Source of the DNA: Streptomyces sp. CB00316
GTDB lineage: Bacteria; Actinomycetota; Actinomycetes; Streptomycetales; Streptomycetaceae
NCBI RefSeq assembly: GCF_001905595.1
Contig: NZ_LIXI01000007.1
Span: 124,001 to 188,000, forward strand
Direction: 5' to 3'
Length of the DNA: 64,000 nucleotides
This document shows, piece after piece, positions 26,889 to 34,400 of the stretch; the stretch's first letter is position 1, and each line of letters opens with the position of its first letter. Position numbers and translations under genes: made by a program. The notes beneath the pieces are model-generated. The model had not been told where the DNA came from. It was given only the letters and a program-made list of their open reading frames with translations, and ran no database searches.

Positions 26889-28835
26889 TCAGCGGCCGGC
26901 AGCTCTGCGGGCAGCCGTGACCGCCGCGAGGACCTGTTCCAGGACGCGGTTGCCCGGGGGTGTCGCCGGCGGTTCATACGTCCAGGCGTGACCGACCCAG
27001 GGGTCGGCGAGATGGTTGTCGGCGACCGGGGTGATCCGCAGCAGCGAACGCCACAGGGGGTCGAGCACCGGCCCGTACGCACTCGCATCCTCGCGGTCCG
27101 CCACCATCAGCAGATGCACGCCGACCGCGGGGCCCTCGTCGGCGAGATAGCGGAGCTGGGTGACGGCGCGGTCGTCGAAGCCGTGCGGGAAGTCGTTGAC
27201 CACCAGGAGCTGCTCGCCGGTGTCCAGGTCGGGCGGGAGCGAATCGGCCGCACCGGCCCGCACCGCCATCTGCACCAGGTCCACGCGGCGCGTGAGGTGG
27301 GCGAGGACCGAGGCCACGCCCTGGGGCCCGGCGGCCGGCGGCCCGGCGAGGACGCCCGCGTCGACCAACGGCGCCAGCGGCCCCGCCGCCGAACCCGCCG
27401 GGTCGATGACGTGAACCGAGAACTCACCGGGCGGGTACACCGCGAGCAGCCGGGCGGCGTGCAGGACCGCGGTCTCCACCGCCAGGCGGCGCAGCCGGTC
27501 GCTGCCGGTGAGCGCGGCGGCCTCGGAGGCCGTACGCCCGCTGTCGACCCATATCCCCCGCTCCAGCGGCAGCCGGACGAGCAGCGGGATGCGCAGGCCG
27601 GTGCGCTCGGGCAGATGGAGGTCGCCGAGTCGCAGGGCCATCGGCAGCTCCATCGGGACGCGGTGGGCGTGCCAGACGGGGTTGTCCCAGCCTGCGTACG
27701 CGGCGGGGAGCGCGGGTTCGACGACCGCGGCTTCGGCGGCCAGCTGGGCGAGGTCGCGGTCGAGGACCTCACGGGCCCGGGCGGTCAGCTCGTCGCGCTT
27801 GGCGCGGGCCTCCTCGCGGGCGCGGTCGCCCGCGCCGCCGATCCGGTTGCGCGGGTCGGACAGGGACCGGTCGAGTTCCTGGTCCATCCGGGACTCGGCG
27901 AAGTCCACCGCGCTCCGGTAGGCCGCGGCGGCCCGTGCCAGGTCCTCGAACATGCCCCAGATCTGGTTGTAGAGCCGCTCGTCCATCGACCAGCCGGTGG
28001 CGTCACCGGCGACCGGCTGCGCGGCCTGCCCGGGCTGGGCGGGCGGCGCGGTGGGCGGCGGCGGCGTCGGCGGGGCGGGGTGCCGGCGGCGCGGGTGCGC
28101 GTAGTCGATGGGTCCGCCGGGGGCTGTGGCGGGGGTGGGACCGGGATCGGCCGCCGGTTGTACGGGGGTGGCTGCCGGAGACTGCGGAAGCGCGGCGGGC
28201 GCGGGGCCGGGGTCCGGCGCCCCGGAGGCGTGCCGTACGCGGTCGCCTTCGGGCGCGCGGGGCGGCGGGGCCACCGAGCGGGCCAGGGACCGGGCGACCG
28301 CCTCCTGGATGGACGCGGCCAGTTCCGCCGCCGCGGCCAGGCCCTGGTCGGCGAGCATCCCGGCCAGCCCGGCCGCGTACCCCTGGCCGACGGCCCGGAC
28401 CTTCCAGGCCCCCTGGCGGCGGTAGAGCTCAAGAGCGCTGACCGCCGACTCGGCGTCCAGGCCGGTGAGCGTGAAGGTGGCGATCTCGGTGCCGTCGAGC
28501 CCGGTGACGGCGACGAAGGGCGCGGCGGCGGTGCCGAACCGGGTGGGGCCGCCCACGCCAACCGGGAGGGCGAGCAGCACGGTGACCCGGTGCACCGTCT
28601 CGGGCAGGGCCTCCAGGTCGACGGCGAGACGGTGGTCGGCCGCGGCCTGCTGGGAGACTTCGAGGCCGGGGAGCTGGGGCGAGCCGGGGTGGGCGATCCA
28701 CTCGGCGCCGCGCACCACGCCGTTCTCGTCGCCGAGGGTGGCTCCGGCCACGACGGGTGAGCTTGCCGATACCCGGATCTCCAGACGGGTCTGGGGCAAG
28801 GTGTGGTTCTGCCCCCGGACCAGTTCGGCCGTCAT
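26889..28835 (-). CDS. TerD-domain protein fused to a FtsK-like domain lacking Walker A
   Basis: 648 residues from the ATG at 28835. An N-terminal TerD domain (about 1-165; RLEIRVSASSPVVAGATLGD, VLLALPVGVGGPTRFGTA, ALELYRRQGAWKVRAVGQGY) is followed by a Pro-rich linker (about 190-260) and a helical segment (MDERLYNQIWGMFEDLARA..., with a coiled-coil-like stretch). The C-terminal about 230 residues follow the FtsK/EccC ATPase pattern: a strand-turn at RGIWVDSGRTASEAAALTGS where GxxGxGKS should be, VETAVLHAARLLAVYPP, FSVHVIDPAGSAAGPLAPLV, LLVVNDFPHGFDDRAV and GVHLLMVADRED. The P-loop is gone, so ATP hydrolysis is unlikely. TerD proteins bind calcium and act in stress responses. Downstream of a second terD gene. 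Confidence 0.75.
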   Translation of the reverse strand: MTAELVRGQNHTLPQTRLEIRVSASSPVVAGATLGDENGVVRGAEWIAHPGSPQLPGLEVSQQAAADHRLAVDLEALPETVHRVTVLLALPVGVGGPTRFGTAAAPFVAVTGLDGTEIATFTLTGLDAESAVSALELYRRQGAWKVRAVGQGYAAGLAGMLADQGLAAAAELAASIQEAVARSLARSVAPPPRAPEGDRVRHASGAPDPGPAPAALPQSPAATPVQPAADPGPTPATAPGGPIDYAHPRRRHPAPPTPPPPTAPPAQPGQAAQPVAGDATGWSMDERLYNQIWGMFEDLARAAAAYRSAVDFAESRMDQELDRSLSDPRNRIGGAGDRAREEARAKRDELTARAREVLDRDLAQLAAEAAVVEPALPAAYAGWDNPVWHAHRVPMELPMALRLGDLHLPERTGLRIPLLVRLPLERGIWVDSGRTASEAAALTGSDRLRRLAVETAVLHAARLLAVYPPGEFSVHVIDPAGSAAGPLAPLVDAGVLAGPPAAGPQGVASVLAHLTRRVDLVQMAVRAGAADSLPPDLDTGEQLLVVNDFPHGFDDRAVTQLRYLADEGPAVGVHLLMVADREDASAYGPVLDPLWRSLLRITPVADNHLADPWVGHAWTYEPPATPPGNRVLEQVLAAVTAARRAAGR

Positions 28836-28878
28836 TGCGCTGTCCCCCTCGACGATGTGTTCCGCGCGGTCCCGCGCG

Positions 28879-28916
28879 GTGCGGCTCCCGGAGGCGGGTG
28901 CCTCCGGGAGCCGCAC
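28879..28916. terminator. Strong stem-loop between the two terD-type genes
   Basis: Perfect 17-bp arms GTGCGGCTCCCGGAGGC / GCCTCCGGGAGCCGCAC with a 4-base loop. It would end most terD transcripts before the fusion gene. Confidence 0.65.
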
Positions 28917-28949
28917 GTGCCGGTGTCGGCCTGATCCGGTCCGGTCCGC

Positions 28950-29525
28950 CTACAGGTGGGGCAGGATGGACGGCATCAGGTCCTGGAAGGTGCGGCCGTT
29001 GGCCGGGTTCCCGAGGGCTGTCATCTGCCATGCGCTGCCCGAACGGTGCACCTTCGCCATGATCTGGGCGGTGTACTGGCCGCCGCCGTCCAGCGTGTAC
29101 CGGGCGAGCTCCTGGCCGTTGGTCTCGTCGACGATGCGGCAGAAGGCGTGTCGGACCTCCTGGAACGTCTGTCCGGTGAAGGAGTTCACCGTGAAGACGA
29201 TCTGGTCGATGTGGACCGGGACACGCTGAAGATCGACGAGGATCGCCTCGTCGTCGCCGCCGGAGCCGGCCCCGCCGACCAGGTTGTCCCCGGTGTGCTT
29301 GACCGAGCCGTCGTCGCTGACGAGGTGACGGAAGAACACGACGTCGACGGGCTGCTTGTCGGCGAAGAGCACCGCCGAGGCATCCAGGTCGATCTCCCGG
29401 GTGCGCGAGCCGAACAGACCGCGGCGCGGAGCCGCCTGCCAGCCGAGCCCCATCCGTACCGCCGTAAGGGTCCCCCCGTCGCTCTTCTGCAGGTTGATGG
29501 CCTGACCCTTGGTCATGTTGACCGT
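28950..29525 (-). CDS. terD: TerD-family protein
   Basis: 191 residues from the GTG at 29525 (GAGGGG eight bases upstream; an ATG three codons further is also possible). Single TerD domain: MTKGQAINLQKSDGGTLTAV at the start, GLGWQAAPRRG, IDLDASAVLFADKQPVDVVF, HTGDNLVGGAGSGGDDEAIL with the calcium-binding acidic loop, and ARYTLDGGGQYTAQIMAKVH. Cytoplasmic. In tellurite-resistance and general stress systems TerD proteins bind Ca2+ and associate with TerC at the membrane, so the terC gene 2.3 kb away may be a functional partner, although the units are transcribed separately. Confidence 0.88.
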   Translation of the reverse strand, partial: TVNMTKGQAINLQKSDGGTLTAVRMGLGWQAAPRRGLFGSRTREIDLDASAVLFADKQPVDVVFFRHLVSDDGSVKHTGDNLVGGAGSGGDDEAILVDLQRVPVHIDQIVFTVNSFTGQTFQEVRHAFCRIVDETNGQELARYTLDGGGQYTAQIMAKVHRSGSAWQMTALGNPANGRTFQDLMPSILPHL

Positions 29526-29641
29526 CACGCGCTGTCCCCTCTCGGCATTGCCCCGCAACCGTCCGTGTGCGGATTCCCCGCACCCTACGCATTCCCCCCG
29601 GGACGGCAGCAGGTCGGTCCGTTTTTGTGTCGGTCTTGCAA

Positions 29642-29688
29642 CACACCGGGCAGGCCGCCAGGCGGCGCTGCGGTCGCCGCCCGGTGTG
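29642..29688. terminator. Stem-loop after uvrB
   Basis: Perfect 10-bp arms CACACCGGGC / GCCCGGTGTG around a 27-base loop containing further pairing, seven bases past the uvrB stop codon. Confidence 0.55.
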
Positions 29689-29695
29689 CCGGGCC

Positions 29696-31825
29696 TCAGG
29701 CGAGGCCCGCCTCCCTCATCTGGCGCAGCTCCTTCTTCAACTCGCCCACCTCGTCCCGCAGTCGGGCGGCCACCTCGAACTGGAGGTCGGCGGCGGCGGC
29801 CCGCATCCGGTCGGTCATCTCCTCGATGATCCCGGCCAGTTCGGTGGCGGGACGGTCGCTGACCACCGCGCCGACCGACGTGCCCTTGCCCCTCGCGCCG
29901 CCCTTGGCCGCCTTCGCCCCGAGCGTCGGCACCGGTGTCTTGGCTTCCTTGCCCTGCCGGTAGCCGGTGCCGAGGAGCTGCTCGGTGTCGATCTCCTCGC
30001 GGGCGATGGTCGCGACGATGTCGTTGATCTTCTTGCGCAGCGGCTGCGGGTCGAGGCCGCGCTCGGTGTTGTAGGCGATCTGCTTCTCACGGCGGCGATT
30101 CGTCTCGTCGATGGCCTGTGCCATCGCCGGGGTGACCTTGTCCGCGTACATATGGACCTGGCCGGACACGTTCCGGGCGGCGCGGCCGATGGTCTGGATG
30201 AGCGAGGTGCCCGAGCGCAGGAAGCCCTGCTTGTCGGCGTCGAGGATGGCCACGAGGGACACCTCGGGGAGGTCGAGGCCCTCACGCAGCAGGTTGATGC
30301 CGACCAGGACGTCGTACTCGCCGGAGCGCAGCTCGCGCAGCAGCTCGATGCGGCGCAGGGTGTCGACGTCGCTGTGCAGATACCTGACCTGGATGCCGAG
30401 CTCCAGGAAGTAGTCGGTGAGGTCCTCCGACATCTTCTTGGTGAGGGTGGTGACCAGGACCCGCTCGTCGCGCTCCGTGCGCTTGCGGATCTCGTGCACG
30501 AGGTCGTCGATCTGGCCCTCGGTGGGCTTGACGACGATCTCGGGGTCGACCAGGCCGGTGGGGCGGATGATCTGCTCGACGAAGCCGTCGCCGCGCGAGA
30601 GCTCGTACTTCCCCGGGGTGGCGGAGAGGTAGACCGTCTGGTCGATCCGCTTCAGGAACTCCTCCCACTTCAGCGGGCGGTTGTCCATGGCGGACGGCAG
30701 CCGGAAACCGTGGTCGACGAGGGTCCGCTTGCGGGAGGCGTCGCCCTCGTACATCGCGCCGATCTGCGGCACGGTGACGTGCGACTCGTCCAGGACGAGC
30801 AGGAAGTCCTCGGGGAAGTAGTCGAGGAGGGTGTTGGGGGCGGTGCCGGGGGCCCGCTCGTCGAAGTGCATCGAGTAGTTCTCGACGCCGGAGCAGCTGC
30901 CGATCTGGTGGAGCATCTCGATGTCGTACGTGGTGCGCATGCGCAGCCGCTGGGCCTCCAGCATCTTGCCCTGCTTCTCCAGCTCGGCCAGGCGCTCCTC
31001 AAGCTCCTCCTCGATGCCCCGGACGGCCTTCTGCAGCCGCTCGGGCCCGGCCACGTAATGGCTGGCGGGGAAGATGTGCAGCGACCGGTCCTCGCTGATG
31101 ACCTCGCCGGTCAGAGGGTGCAGGGTGGAGAGGGCCTCGATCTCGTCGCCGAACATCTCGATGCGGACGGCGAGCTCCTCGTAGACCGGGAAGATCTCGA
31201 TGGTGTCGCCCCGGACCCGGAAGGTGCCGCGGGTGAACGCGAGGTCGTTGCGCGCGTACTGCATCTCCACGAACCGGCGCAGCAGCTGGTCGCGGTCGAT
31301 CTCCTCGCCGACCTTGAGCTGGACCATGCGGTCCACGTACTCCTGGGGCGTACCGAGGCCGTAGATGCAGGAGACGGAGGCGACCACGACGACGTCGCGC
31401 CGGGTGAGCAGCGAGTTCGTCGCCGAGTGGCGCAGCCGCTCGACCTCCTCGTTGATCGAGGAGTCCTTCTCGATGTAGGTGTCCGACTGCGGGACGTACG
31501 CCTCGGGCTGGTAGTAGTCGTAGTACGAGACGAAATACTCCACCGCGTTGTTCGGCAGGAGCTCGCGGAACTCGTTGGCCAGCTGTGCGGCGAGCGTCTT
31601 GTTCGGCGCCATCACCAGGGTGGGGCGCTGCAGCTTCTCGATCATCCACGCGGTGGTCGCCGACTTGCCGGTGCCAGTCGCACCGAGCAGGACGACATCC
31701 TTCTCATCTGCGCGGATACGCCGCTCCAGCTCGGCGATGGCCGCCGGCTGGTCGCCGCTGGGCTGGTAGGGACTGACGACCTCGAAGGGCGCCACCGAAC
31801 GTTCGATCTGGGAAACAGGCCGCAT
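29696..31825 (-). CDS. uvrB: Excinuclease ABC subunit B
   Basis: Helicase-like damage verifier of nucleotide excision repair. 709 residues, slightly longer than E. coli UvrB. Walker A LLGATGTGKSATTAWMIE (about residue 48), beta-hairpin region YYDYYQPEAYVPQSDTYIEK (about 100), LLVLDESHVTVPQIGAMYEG (helicase motif II), LVTTLTKKMSEDLTDYF, GINLLREGLDLPEVSLVAI and QTIGRAARNVSGQVHMYAD (motifs V, VI). The C-terminal UVR motif is near 670-700 (IIEEMTDRMRAAAADLQFEV), after an added Gly/Ala/Lys-rich spacer. The ATG at 31825 follows a -10 box by six bases and has no RBS; it is probably leaderless and driven by the damage-type promoter listed separately. Confidence 0.97.
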   Translation of the reverse strand: MRPVSQIERSVAPFEVVSPYQPSGDQPAAIAELERRIRADEKDVVLLGATGTGKSATTAWMIEKLQRPTLVMAPNKTLAAQLANEFRELLPNNAVEYFVSYYDYYQPEAYVPQSDTYIEKDSSINEEVERLRHSATNSLLTRRDVVVVASVSCIYGLGTPQEYVDRMVQLKVGEEIDRDQLLRRFVEMQYARNDLAFTRGTFRVRGDTIEIFPVYEELAVRIEMFGDEIEALSTLHPLTGEVISEDRSLHIFPASHYVAGPERLQKAVRGIEEELEERLAELEKQGKMLEAQRLRMRTTYDIEMLHQIGSCSGVENYSMHFDERAPGTAPNTLLDYFPEDFLLVLDESHVTVPQIGAMYEGDASRKRTLVDHGFRLPSAMDNRPLKWEEFLKRIDQTVYLSATPGKYELSRGDGFVEQIIRPTGLVDPEIVVKPTEGQIDDLVHEIRKRTERDERVLVTTLTKKMSEDLTDYFLELGIQVRYLHSDVDTLRRIELLRELRSGEYDVLVGINLLREGLDLPEVSLVAILDADKQGFLRSGTSLIQTIGRAARNVSGQVHMYADKVTPAMAQAIDETNRRREKQIAYNTERGLDPQPLRKKINDIVATIAREEIDTEQLLGTGYRQGKEAKTPVPTLGAKAAKGGARGKGTSVGAVVSDRPATELAGIIEEMTDRMRAAAADLQFEVAARLRDEVGELKKELRQMREAGLA

Positions 31826-31831
31826 GGAACC

Positions 31832-31854
31832 ACCGTACGGCCCCCCACTGACAA
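31832..31854 (-). promoter_or_regulatory. PafBC/RecA-NDp-type promoter of uvrB
   Basis: Minus strand TTGTCAGTG (31854-31846), eight bases, TACGGT (31837-31832), six bases, ATG. A perfect match to the mycobacterial LexA-independent damage promoter pattern TTGTCRGTG-N8-TAnnnT. The -35-like element and -10 box are placed so transcription starts at or next to the start codon. Confidence 0.75.
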
Positions 31855-31869
31855 CGGCCTCGGATGCGC

Positions 31870-32517
31870 TCAGTCCGACGGCAGGTGGCCGGAGGTGGGG
31901 CCGGGCGCGGTCGGATGCAGGTGCACGCCGAGCGAGGCCATGCCGGTGTAGTGCATCCCGGTCACCGCGACGGCCATCATGACGCCCGCGCCCAGGCCGG
32001 AGACCAGGACACGGGCGGAGAGGGCTGCCCGGAGCGCGGCGGTGGCGGCGGTCGCGGCTATCAGGACCGAGAGGACGACGAGGGATGTCTCGTACGTGAA
32101 GTGCCCCCGGAAGCGGATGCCCGCCATGCCCAGGTAGTGCGTGGAGGCGATGCCGAGGCCGGTGAGGGTGCCACCGGTGATCAACGCCATGCGGGTCGCG
32201 CCCCGGTACCCGACAATGAAGAGGCCGACGCCGGCCATCACGACGGCCACGGCCAGACCGGCGAGGATGTAGGGCTTGTCGTGCGAGAGCGGTGCCTCCA
32301 CGACGGTGAAGCCCGTCATCGCCACGTAGTGCATGGTCCAGATCCCGGAGCCGATGGACAGCGCACCGAGCGCCAGCCGGCCCGTCTTGAAGGAGCGTGC
32401 CGTGCGCAGGGACCTGATGGCGCAGCGGAGTCCGAGAGCGGCCCCCAGACAGGCCGCGAGGAAGGCCAGGGCAGGGATCACCGGGCCGTGGGTGAATCCG
32501 TCAACCGTTCCCTGCAC
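31870..32517 (-). CDS. MHYT-domain integral membrane sensor
   Basis: 215 residues from the GTG at 32517 (GGAGGG nine bases upstream); the frame is open to 32772 but the upstream part has no coding character. Seven hydrophobic helices with three MHYT-type motifs: IWTMHYVAMTG (about 60), ASTHYLGMAGI (about 125) and TGMHYTGMASLG (about 190). MHYT domains are proposed to bind copper and sense O2, CO or NO. No output domain (GGDEF, EAL, kinase) is attached, so this is the stand-alone type common in Streptomyces. Faces away from the GDPD gene; downstream lies uvrB, 15 bases before its promoter. Confidence 0.85.
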   Translation of the reverse strand: MQGTVDGFTHGPVIPALAFLAACLGAALGLRCAIRSLRTARSFKTGRLALGALSIGSGIWTMHYVAMTGFTVVEAPLSHDKPYILAGLAVAVVMAGVGLFIVGYRGATRMALITGGTLTGLGIASTHYLGMAGIRFRGHFTYETSLVVLSVLIAATAATAALRAALSARVLVSGLGAGVMMAVAVTGMHYTGMASLGVHLHPTAPGPTSGHLPSD

Positions 32518-32753
32518 GCCGTCACGCCCTCCGAGAAAGCCCTGGTTCGAGGGGGATCCCCCAGGGCCCGACAGGCATATGTAAGGAACACATTTTATCG
32601 GCACAGGACCGTGCTCCTGGCCCCCTGGTGTGTTTTCCGGGCCACTCGGTGGCGCGGATCTCCGTTCATCCCGTGGCCATCGCCGCCCCGCCCGGCGTTG
32701 GTGGGCCGCTGCCAGTCTCGTCGTGTCCGCACCCTCCGATACGGGGAGTCCAC

Positions 32754-33644
32754 GTGTTCGTACGCACCGCAACCGCCTCCACCGCCGCCGCGGCCGTACT
32801 CGGCGCCGGCGCCCTGCTGTCGCCCGCGGCCCAGCCGCAGGAGACGGCCGCCCGGAGCCCGGACCGACAGGCGAGCCCCCTCGTCGTGGCCCACCGGGGC
32901 GCGTCGGGGTACGCGCCGGAGAACACGCTCGCCGCCGCGGACGCCGCGAAGGCGCTCGGCATCGACTGGGTGGAGAACGATGTCCACCGCACCCAGGACG
33001 GTGTGCTGGTCGTGCTGCACGACACCGGCCTGAAGCGCACGACCGATGTCGAGCAGGTCTTCCCCGACCGTGCGCCGTGGGCGGTCAAGGACTTCACGGC
33101 CGCCGAGGTGGCGAGACTGGACGCGGGCAGCTGGTTCGGGGCGCGGTTCGCGGGGGCCCGGGTGCCGACGCTCACCCAGTTCGTGAACCGCCTCGAGCGC
33201 AACCGGCAGAAGCTGCTCCTGGAGATCAAGAGCCCGGCGACCTACCCGGGCATCGAGCGGGACATCCTCCGCGTGCTGCGCAAGGAAGGGTGGCTGGACC
33301 GCTCCCACGTGCGGGACCGCCTGGTCATCCAGAGCTTCGGCGCCGACAGCGTCAAGAAGGTGCACGCCCTGCGCCCCGACATCACCACCGGGTTTCTGGG
33401 CACCCCGGCGGTGGCCGACCTCCCCGCGTACGCGGCGTTCACCGACCAGATCAACCCCTCGCACACGACGATCGGCGCCGACTACGTCGCTGCCGTCCAG
33501 CGGCTGAAGGGCCCGCACGGCAAGCGGCTGAGGGTGAACACCTGGACGGTCAACGACGCGGCGAACGCGGCGAAGGTCCACGGCTACGGCGTCGACGGCA
33601 TCATCACCAACTATCCCGACGTGGTGCGCGACGCCACGCGCTGA
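32754..33644 (+). CDS. Exported glycerophosphodiester phosphodiesterase
   Basis: Hydrolyses glycerophosphodiesters to glycerol 3-phosphate and an alcohol. About 296 residues from the GTG at 32754 (GGGGAG five bases upstream). Signal peptide TASTAAAAVLGAGALLSPAA. GDPD motifs: LVVAHRGASGYAPENTLAA (His, Arg, Glu), DWVENDVHRTQDGVLVVLHD with the metal ligands, LLLEIKSP and NTWTVNDAANA, then GVDGIITNYPDVV. Length and architecture normal. Likely scavenges phosphate or glycerol from phospholipid or teichoic-acid debris outside the cell; no pho-box seen. Confidence 0.9.
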   Translation: MFVRTATASTAAAAVLGAGALLSPAAQPQETAARSPDRQASPLVVAHRGASGYAPENTLAAADAAKALGIDWVENDVHRTQDGVLVVLHDTGLKRTTDVEQVFPDRAPWAVKDFTAAEVARLDAGSWFGARFAGARVPTLTQFVNRLERNRQKLLLEIKSPATYPGIERDILRVLRKEGWLDRSHVRDRLVIQSFGADSVKKVHALRPDITTGFLGTPAVADLPAYAAFTDQINPSHTTIGADYVAAVQRLKGPHGKRLRVNTWTVNDAANAAKVHGYGVDGIITNYPDVVRDATR

Positions 33645-33692
33645 CGGGTGGCTCGGACGGGGGGTGCCGGGTTTCCGCCTACGGGACCGGCG

Positions 33693-33715
33693 TTGTCAGT
33701 GGCCGGTCGTACCGT
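33693..33715 (+). promoter_or_regulatory. PafBC/RecA-NDp-type promoter of the alkyltransferase gene
   Basis: TTGTCAGTG (33693-33701), eight bases GCCGGTCG, TACCGT (33710-33715), seven bases, ATG at 33723. Perfect fit to TTGTCRGTG-N8-TAnnnT, implying a leaderless, DNA-damage-inducible message. Confidence 0.75.
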
Positions 33716-33722
33716 GGACGGC

Positions 33723-34280
33723 ATGAACAGGTACGGGGCCGGTGCCGAGCCGGCCGTCGAGTGGTCCGTCGTGAAGAGCGCCATCGGACCGCTGTTGCTC
33801 GCCGCGACCCCCGCCGGTCTGGTGAACGTGGCCTTCCACGCCCGCGCCGACGTGCGGGACGCGGCGCTGGCCCGGCTGCGGACCCGGCTCGGCACGGAGC
33901 CGGTGGAGGCGCCCGGCTCCCCGCGCCTCGCCGAGCCGATACGCCGGCTCGCGGCCTACTTCGCGGGTGAGCGGCAGGACTTCGGCCTGGAGCTGGACTG
34001 GTCGCTGACGGCCGGCTTCCACCGCGAGGTGCTCCGTGAGCTGGAGTCCGGGGTGCCCTACGGGACGGTCGTCGGGTACGGGGAGCTGGCCGCGCGGGTC
34101 GGCCGGCCGGAGGGGGCGCAGGCGGTGGGGGCCGCCATGGGGTCCAACCCGCTGCCGGTGGTGGTGCCCTGCCACCGGGTGGTGGAGAGCGACGGCGGCC
34201 TCGGGGGTTTCGGGGGCGGGCTGGAGACGAAGCGGCAGCTGCTGGCGCTGGAGGGGGTGCTTCCGCAACCGCTGTTCTAG
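33723..34280 (+). CDS. ogt: Methylated-DNA--protein-cysteine methyltransferase
   Basis: Suicide enzyme that removes methyl groups from O6-methylguanine in DNA. 185 residues from the ATG at 33723; the frame to 33648 lies in the promoter. Active-site motif VVVPCHRVVESDGGLGGFGG (acceptor Cys about residue 146); the helix-turn-helix-like Arg finger region YGTVVGYGELAARVGRPEGA precedes it. N-terminal ribonuclease H-like domain has the expected length. The promoter matches the damage-type motif seen at uvrB and polA, which fits induction by alkylation. No RBS: leaderless. Confidence 0.93.
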   Translation: MNRYGAGAEPAVEWSVVKSAIGPLLLAATPAGLVNVAFHARADVRDAALARLRTRLGTEPVEAPGSPRLAEPIRRLAAYFAGERQDFGLELDWSLTAGFHREVLRELESGVPYGTVVGYGELAARVGRPEGAQAVGAAMGSNPLPVVVPCHRVVESDGGLGGFGGGLETKRQLLALEGVLPQPLF

Positions 34281-34352
34281 GGGGTGGCCGCGCAGCTGTC
34301 GCAGGGGGTGCCCGGCGGGCCGTGCGCTTGCCGGGCACGTCGGCGGCCGGTT

Positions 34353-34366
34353 CACCCGTACGGGTG
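34353..34366. promoter_or_regulatory. 14-bp perfect palindrome upstream of the MFS gene
   Basis: CACCCGTACGGGTG, 35 bases before the GTG start. A CACACT -10-like hexamer lies six bases before the start, so the palindrome would sit at about -35. Compatible with a repressor operator; no regulator gene is adjacent. Confidence 0.35.
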
Positions 34367-34400
34367 CAACACGCCGCTCATCTGATGGCACACTGCGCCG

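Noticed and set aside
31794..31808. CGAACGTTCG at the start of uvrB as a LexA (SOS) box
   Set aside because: The actinobacterial box needs four bases between the half sites; here the halves abut and lie inside the coding region.
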